A stretch of DNA of 8,401 bases. Source: DATGKD01 sp035294855 (GTDB taxonomy: Bacteria > Actinomycetota > Acidimicrobiia > Acidimicrobiales > UBA8190). The notes under the pieces were generated by a model. That model saw nothing but the letters and a program-made list of their open reading frames with translations. It made no database searches and was not told where the DNA came from. The stretch spans positions 1 to 8,401 of the forward strand of contig DATGKD010000040.1 in NCBI GenBank assembly GCA_035294855.1, given 5' to 3'. Below, piece after piece: positions 6,873-8,401 of this stretch. Position numbers and translations under genes: made by a program. How positions within the stretch are numbered: position 1 is the first letter of the stretch; each line of letters begins with the position of its first letter.

Positions 6873-8169
6873 AGGGACAGCCGCCGTCTTTCACGTGTAC
6901 CAGGAACTCGTCGCGGAACATGCGGATGCCCGAGGCGATCGAGGACGGGATCGAGGGCCCCAGCACGCAGATCGTCGTCTGCTGGGGAGGCCACGACACC
7001 CCCGGTGCCAGGTTGTCGCACACGTCCATCAGGAGGTCGATGTCGGACGCGCGCCCCACGCCGTCCTCGATGCGACGCAGGACCTTCTCGAGCCAGCCAC
7101 TGCCTTCCCGGCACGGGGTGCACTGCCCGCACGACTCCCGCCAGAAAAAGCGCGTGATACGCCACGCGGCGCGCACCACGCACGTCGAGTCGTCCATCAC
7201 CACGACCGAGCCGGAGCCGAGCATCGAACCCGCGTCGCCCACTTCGTCCTGGCCGAGCGGCATGTCGAGGTGCTGGGGCCCGAACCACGGCGCGGAGACG
7301 CCGCCCGGGATGATCGCCTTCAGCTCGCGGTCCTCGGGGATCCCGCCGCCGAGCTCGGGCGCATAGATGAGGTCGCGGAATGTGGTCTTCACCATCTCGA
7401 CCTCGTACACCCCCGGGTTGCGCACGTGGCCGGCCAGCGCGAACAGGCGGGTGCCGGTGGATCGTCCCGCGCCGAGGGCCGTGAACGCCTCCGATCCGTG
7501 CACCATGACCCACGGCAGGTTCGACAGCGTCTCCACGTTGTTGACGACCGTGGGCTCCCCGTAGAGCCCGACGGCCGCCGGGAAGTACGGGGGCTTGATC
7601 CGGGGGAACCCGCGCTTGCCTTCGAGGCTCTCCAGGAGGGCGGTCTCCTCGCCGCAGATGTATGCGCCGGCACCGGGGTGCACCACCACGTCGACGGAGA
7701 AGCCCGAGCCGAAGATGTCGTTGCCCACCGCGCCGTGCTCGTACGCGTCGTTCAACGCGCTCGTCACCCGCTCGAGGCCCAGCGCGAACTCGCCCCGCAC
7801 GTACAGGAACACCCTGGCCGCTTGGATGGCGTACGCCGCGATCACCACGCCCTCGATCAGCTGGTGCGGGTCGCGTTCGATGAGGAGGTGGTCCTTGAAC
7901 GTGGCGGGCTCGCTCTCGTCGCCGTTCACCACCAGGTACGCGGTGGGGGCCTTGCGGAGCATCGACCACTTCCGGCCGGCCGGGAAGCCGGCCCCACCGC
8001 GTCCGAGGAGGCTCACCGCGTCCACCTCGCGGGCCACGTCCTCGGGTGTCATCGACAACGCCTTGCGCAGGCCCTCGTAGCCACCGGTCGCCAGGTAACG
8101 CTCGAGGGTGTGGGAGTCGTCGTGCTCCAAGCGGGCCGTGATGATGCGCGGAGCGTCGGTGACCGTCAC
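6865..8169 (-). CDS. nuoF: NADH-quinone oxidoreductase subunit F (NADH/FMN-binding)
   Basis: Flavoprotein subunit that oxidises NADH, using FMN and cluster N3 at the tip of the peripheral arm. The protein has 434 residues, normal for the family. The FMN/NADH-binding glycine loop GRGGAGFPAGRKW is at 56-68. GDESEP is at 83-88, YICGEETALLESLEGKRG at 170-187 and PTVVNNVETL at 206-215. Cluster N3 has Cys347, 350 and 353 (ESCGQCTPCREG) and a fourth ligand, Cys401. Between Cys353 and Cys401 there are about seven more residues than in the Thermus protein (359 to 400, from memory), inserted around PGVSWPPQQ. The end GGCPYA resembles the GGCPF end of mycobacterial NuoF. The GTG at 8167-8169 overlaps the nuoE TGA (GTGA) and has GGGGAG six bases upstream. 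It works with NuoE encoded just before it. Confidence 0.98.
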   Translation of the reverse strand: MTVTDAPRIITARLEHDDSHTLERYLATGGYEGLRKALSMTPEDVAREVDAVSLLGRGGAGFPAGRKWSMLRKAPTAYLVVNGDESEPATFKDHLLIERDPHQLIEGVVIAAYAIQAARVFLYVRGEFALGLERVTSALNDAYEHGAVGNDIFGSGFSVDVVVHPGAGAYICGEETALLESLEGKRGFPRIKPPYFPAAVGLYGEPTVVNNVETLSNLPWVMVHGSEAFTALGAGRSTGTRLFALAGHVRNPGVYEVEMVKTTFRDLIYAPELGGGIPEDRELKAIIPGGVSAPWFGPQHLDMPLGQDEVGDAGSMLGSGSVVVMDDSTCVVRAAWRITRFFWRESCGQCTPCREGSGWLEKVLRRIEDGVGRASDIDLLMDVCDNLAPGVSWPPQQTTICVLGPSIPSSIASGIRMFRDEFLVHVKDGGCPYA

Positions 8170-8401
8170 GAAGCACTCCCCGAGGTCGTCGTGCCCGCGC
8201 CGTGCTGGCCCCCCGACGCCGCCGCGGCCCGCTCGGCCATGGCCGCAGCGGTGGCGGCGCGCTCGGCGCGCACCGTGGCCTCGTCGACGCGCAGGCCGCC
8301 CTGGCGCCGCACGCGCACCAGCGTGCCGTGGGAGGGGATGTCGTCGTGCCGGCGGTCGTGGCGCAGGTCGTCGACGAGCTGATCGAAGGATTCGGCGGTG
8401 A
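8166..8401 (-). CDS. nuoE: NADH-quinone oxidoreductase subunit E, C-terminal end (5' part outside window)
   Basis: Only the last 77 codons and the TGA are present; I translated them by hand. The product should be the 24-kDa-type subunit that carries [2Fe-2S] cluster N1a next to NuoF, but its four cysteines are beyond the right edge, so the name rests on position directly before nuoF and on the end region. That region starts ESFDQLVDDLR and continues with IPSHGTLVRVRR, similar to actinobacterial NuoE ends as I recall them. After it comes an Ala- and Glu-rich stretch that is probably a helix (about the last 40 to 16 residues), then a Gly/Thr/Ser-rich end. The stop shares bases with the nuoF GTG. 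A different protein in this place is unlikely but not excluded by the visible part. Confidence 0.85.
   Translation of the reverse strand, partial: TAESFDQLVDDLRHDRRHDDIPSHGTLVRVRRQGGLRVDEATVRAERAATAAAMAERAAAASGGQHGAGTTTSGSAS
8176..8181 (-). promoter_or_regulatory. Ribosome binding site of nuoF
   Basis: The minus strand reads GGGGAG six bases before the nuoF GTG, inside the end of nuoE. It is a good Shine-Dalgarno match and fixes the nuoF start together with the GTGA overlap. Confidence 0.7.

Noticed and set aside
5346..7157. Open frame of 603 codons on the plus strand, opposite nuoG and nuoF
   Set aside because: It lies antisense to two clearly conserved genes. Its product is rich in Arg, Gly, His, Glu and Asp without any recognisable domain, as expected when GC-rich third positions remove stop codons on the other strand.
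7969..7987. Inverted repeat around GGCCGGCC inside nuoF
   Set aside because: It encodes the conserved glycine-loop region Phe-Pro-Ala-Gly-Arg-Lys. The symmetry follows from GC-rich codons and there is no sign of a regulatory role.
6712..8382. Open frame of 556 codons on the plus strand, opposite nuoF and the nuoE end
   Set aside because: Same reason: a shadow of nuoF with biased, low-complexity composition and no family motif.

Overview
The window is a stretch of one bacterial operon for the proton-pumping NADH:quinone oxidoreductase (respiratory complex I, type NDH-1). Every gene lies on the minus strand, so transcription runs from right to left. The order is nuoE (C-terminal end only), nuoF, nuoG, nuoH, nuoI, nuoJ, nuoK, nuoL (N-terminal half only). 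This is the usual bacterial order. Further nuo genes (A-D to the right, M-N to the left) are expected but not visible. All six complete genes are intact and keep the metal-binding or proton-path residues of their families.

By eye the DNA is very rich in G and C, with G or C at most third codon positions, and five of the seven visible start codons are GTG. The NuoI and NuoF sequences read as actinobacterial. An actinomycete-type bacterium, perhaps of the Acidimicrobiia, is my best guess, but this is inference from remembered family resemblance.

Layout by coordinate: nuoL 1-1004; a 40-base spacer 1005-1044; nuoK 1045-1350; nuoJ 1347-2108; nuoI 2105-2932; nuoH 2932-4125; nuoG 4122-6872; nuoF 6865-8169; nuoE 8166-8401. 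Every junction overlaps by 1 to 8 bases except nuoK/nuoL. There is no non-coding stretch over 40 bases, and I see no promoter, terminator, RNA gene, mobile element or CRISPR array.

How the parts work together: NuoE and NuoF oxidise NADH with FMN and pass electrons through Fe-S clusters in NuoF, NuoG and NuoI to the quinone site at the NuoH interface. The membrane proteins NuoH, J, K and L couple this to proton transfer. The departures from the textbook complex are small: a long C-terminal tail on NuoI, an acidic tail on NuoJ with a small 15-base repeat, a linker near the end of NuoG, an Ala-rich tail on NuoE, and about seven extra residues before the last cluster N3 ligand of NuoF. I find no new biological system here; this is core respiratory metabolism with some lineage-specific decoration.
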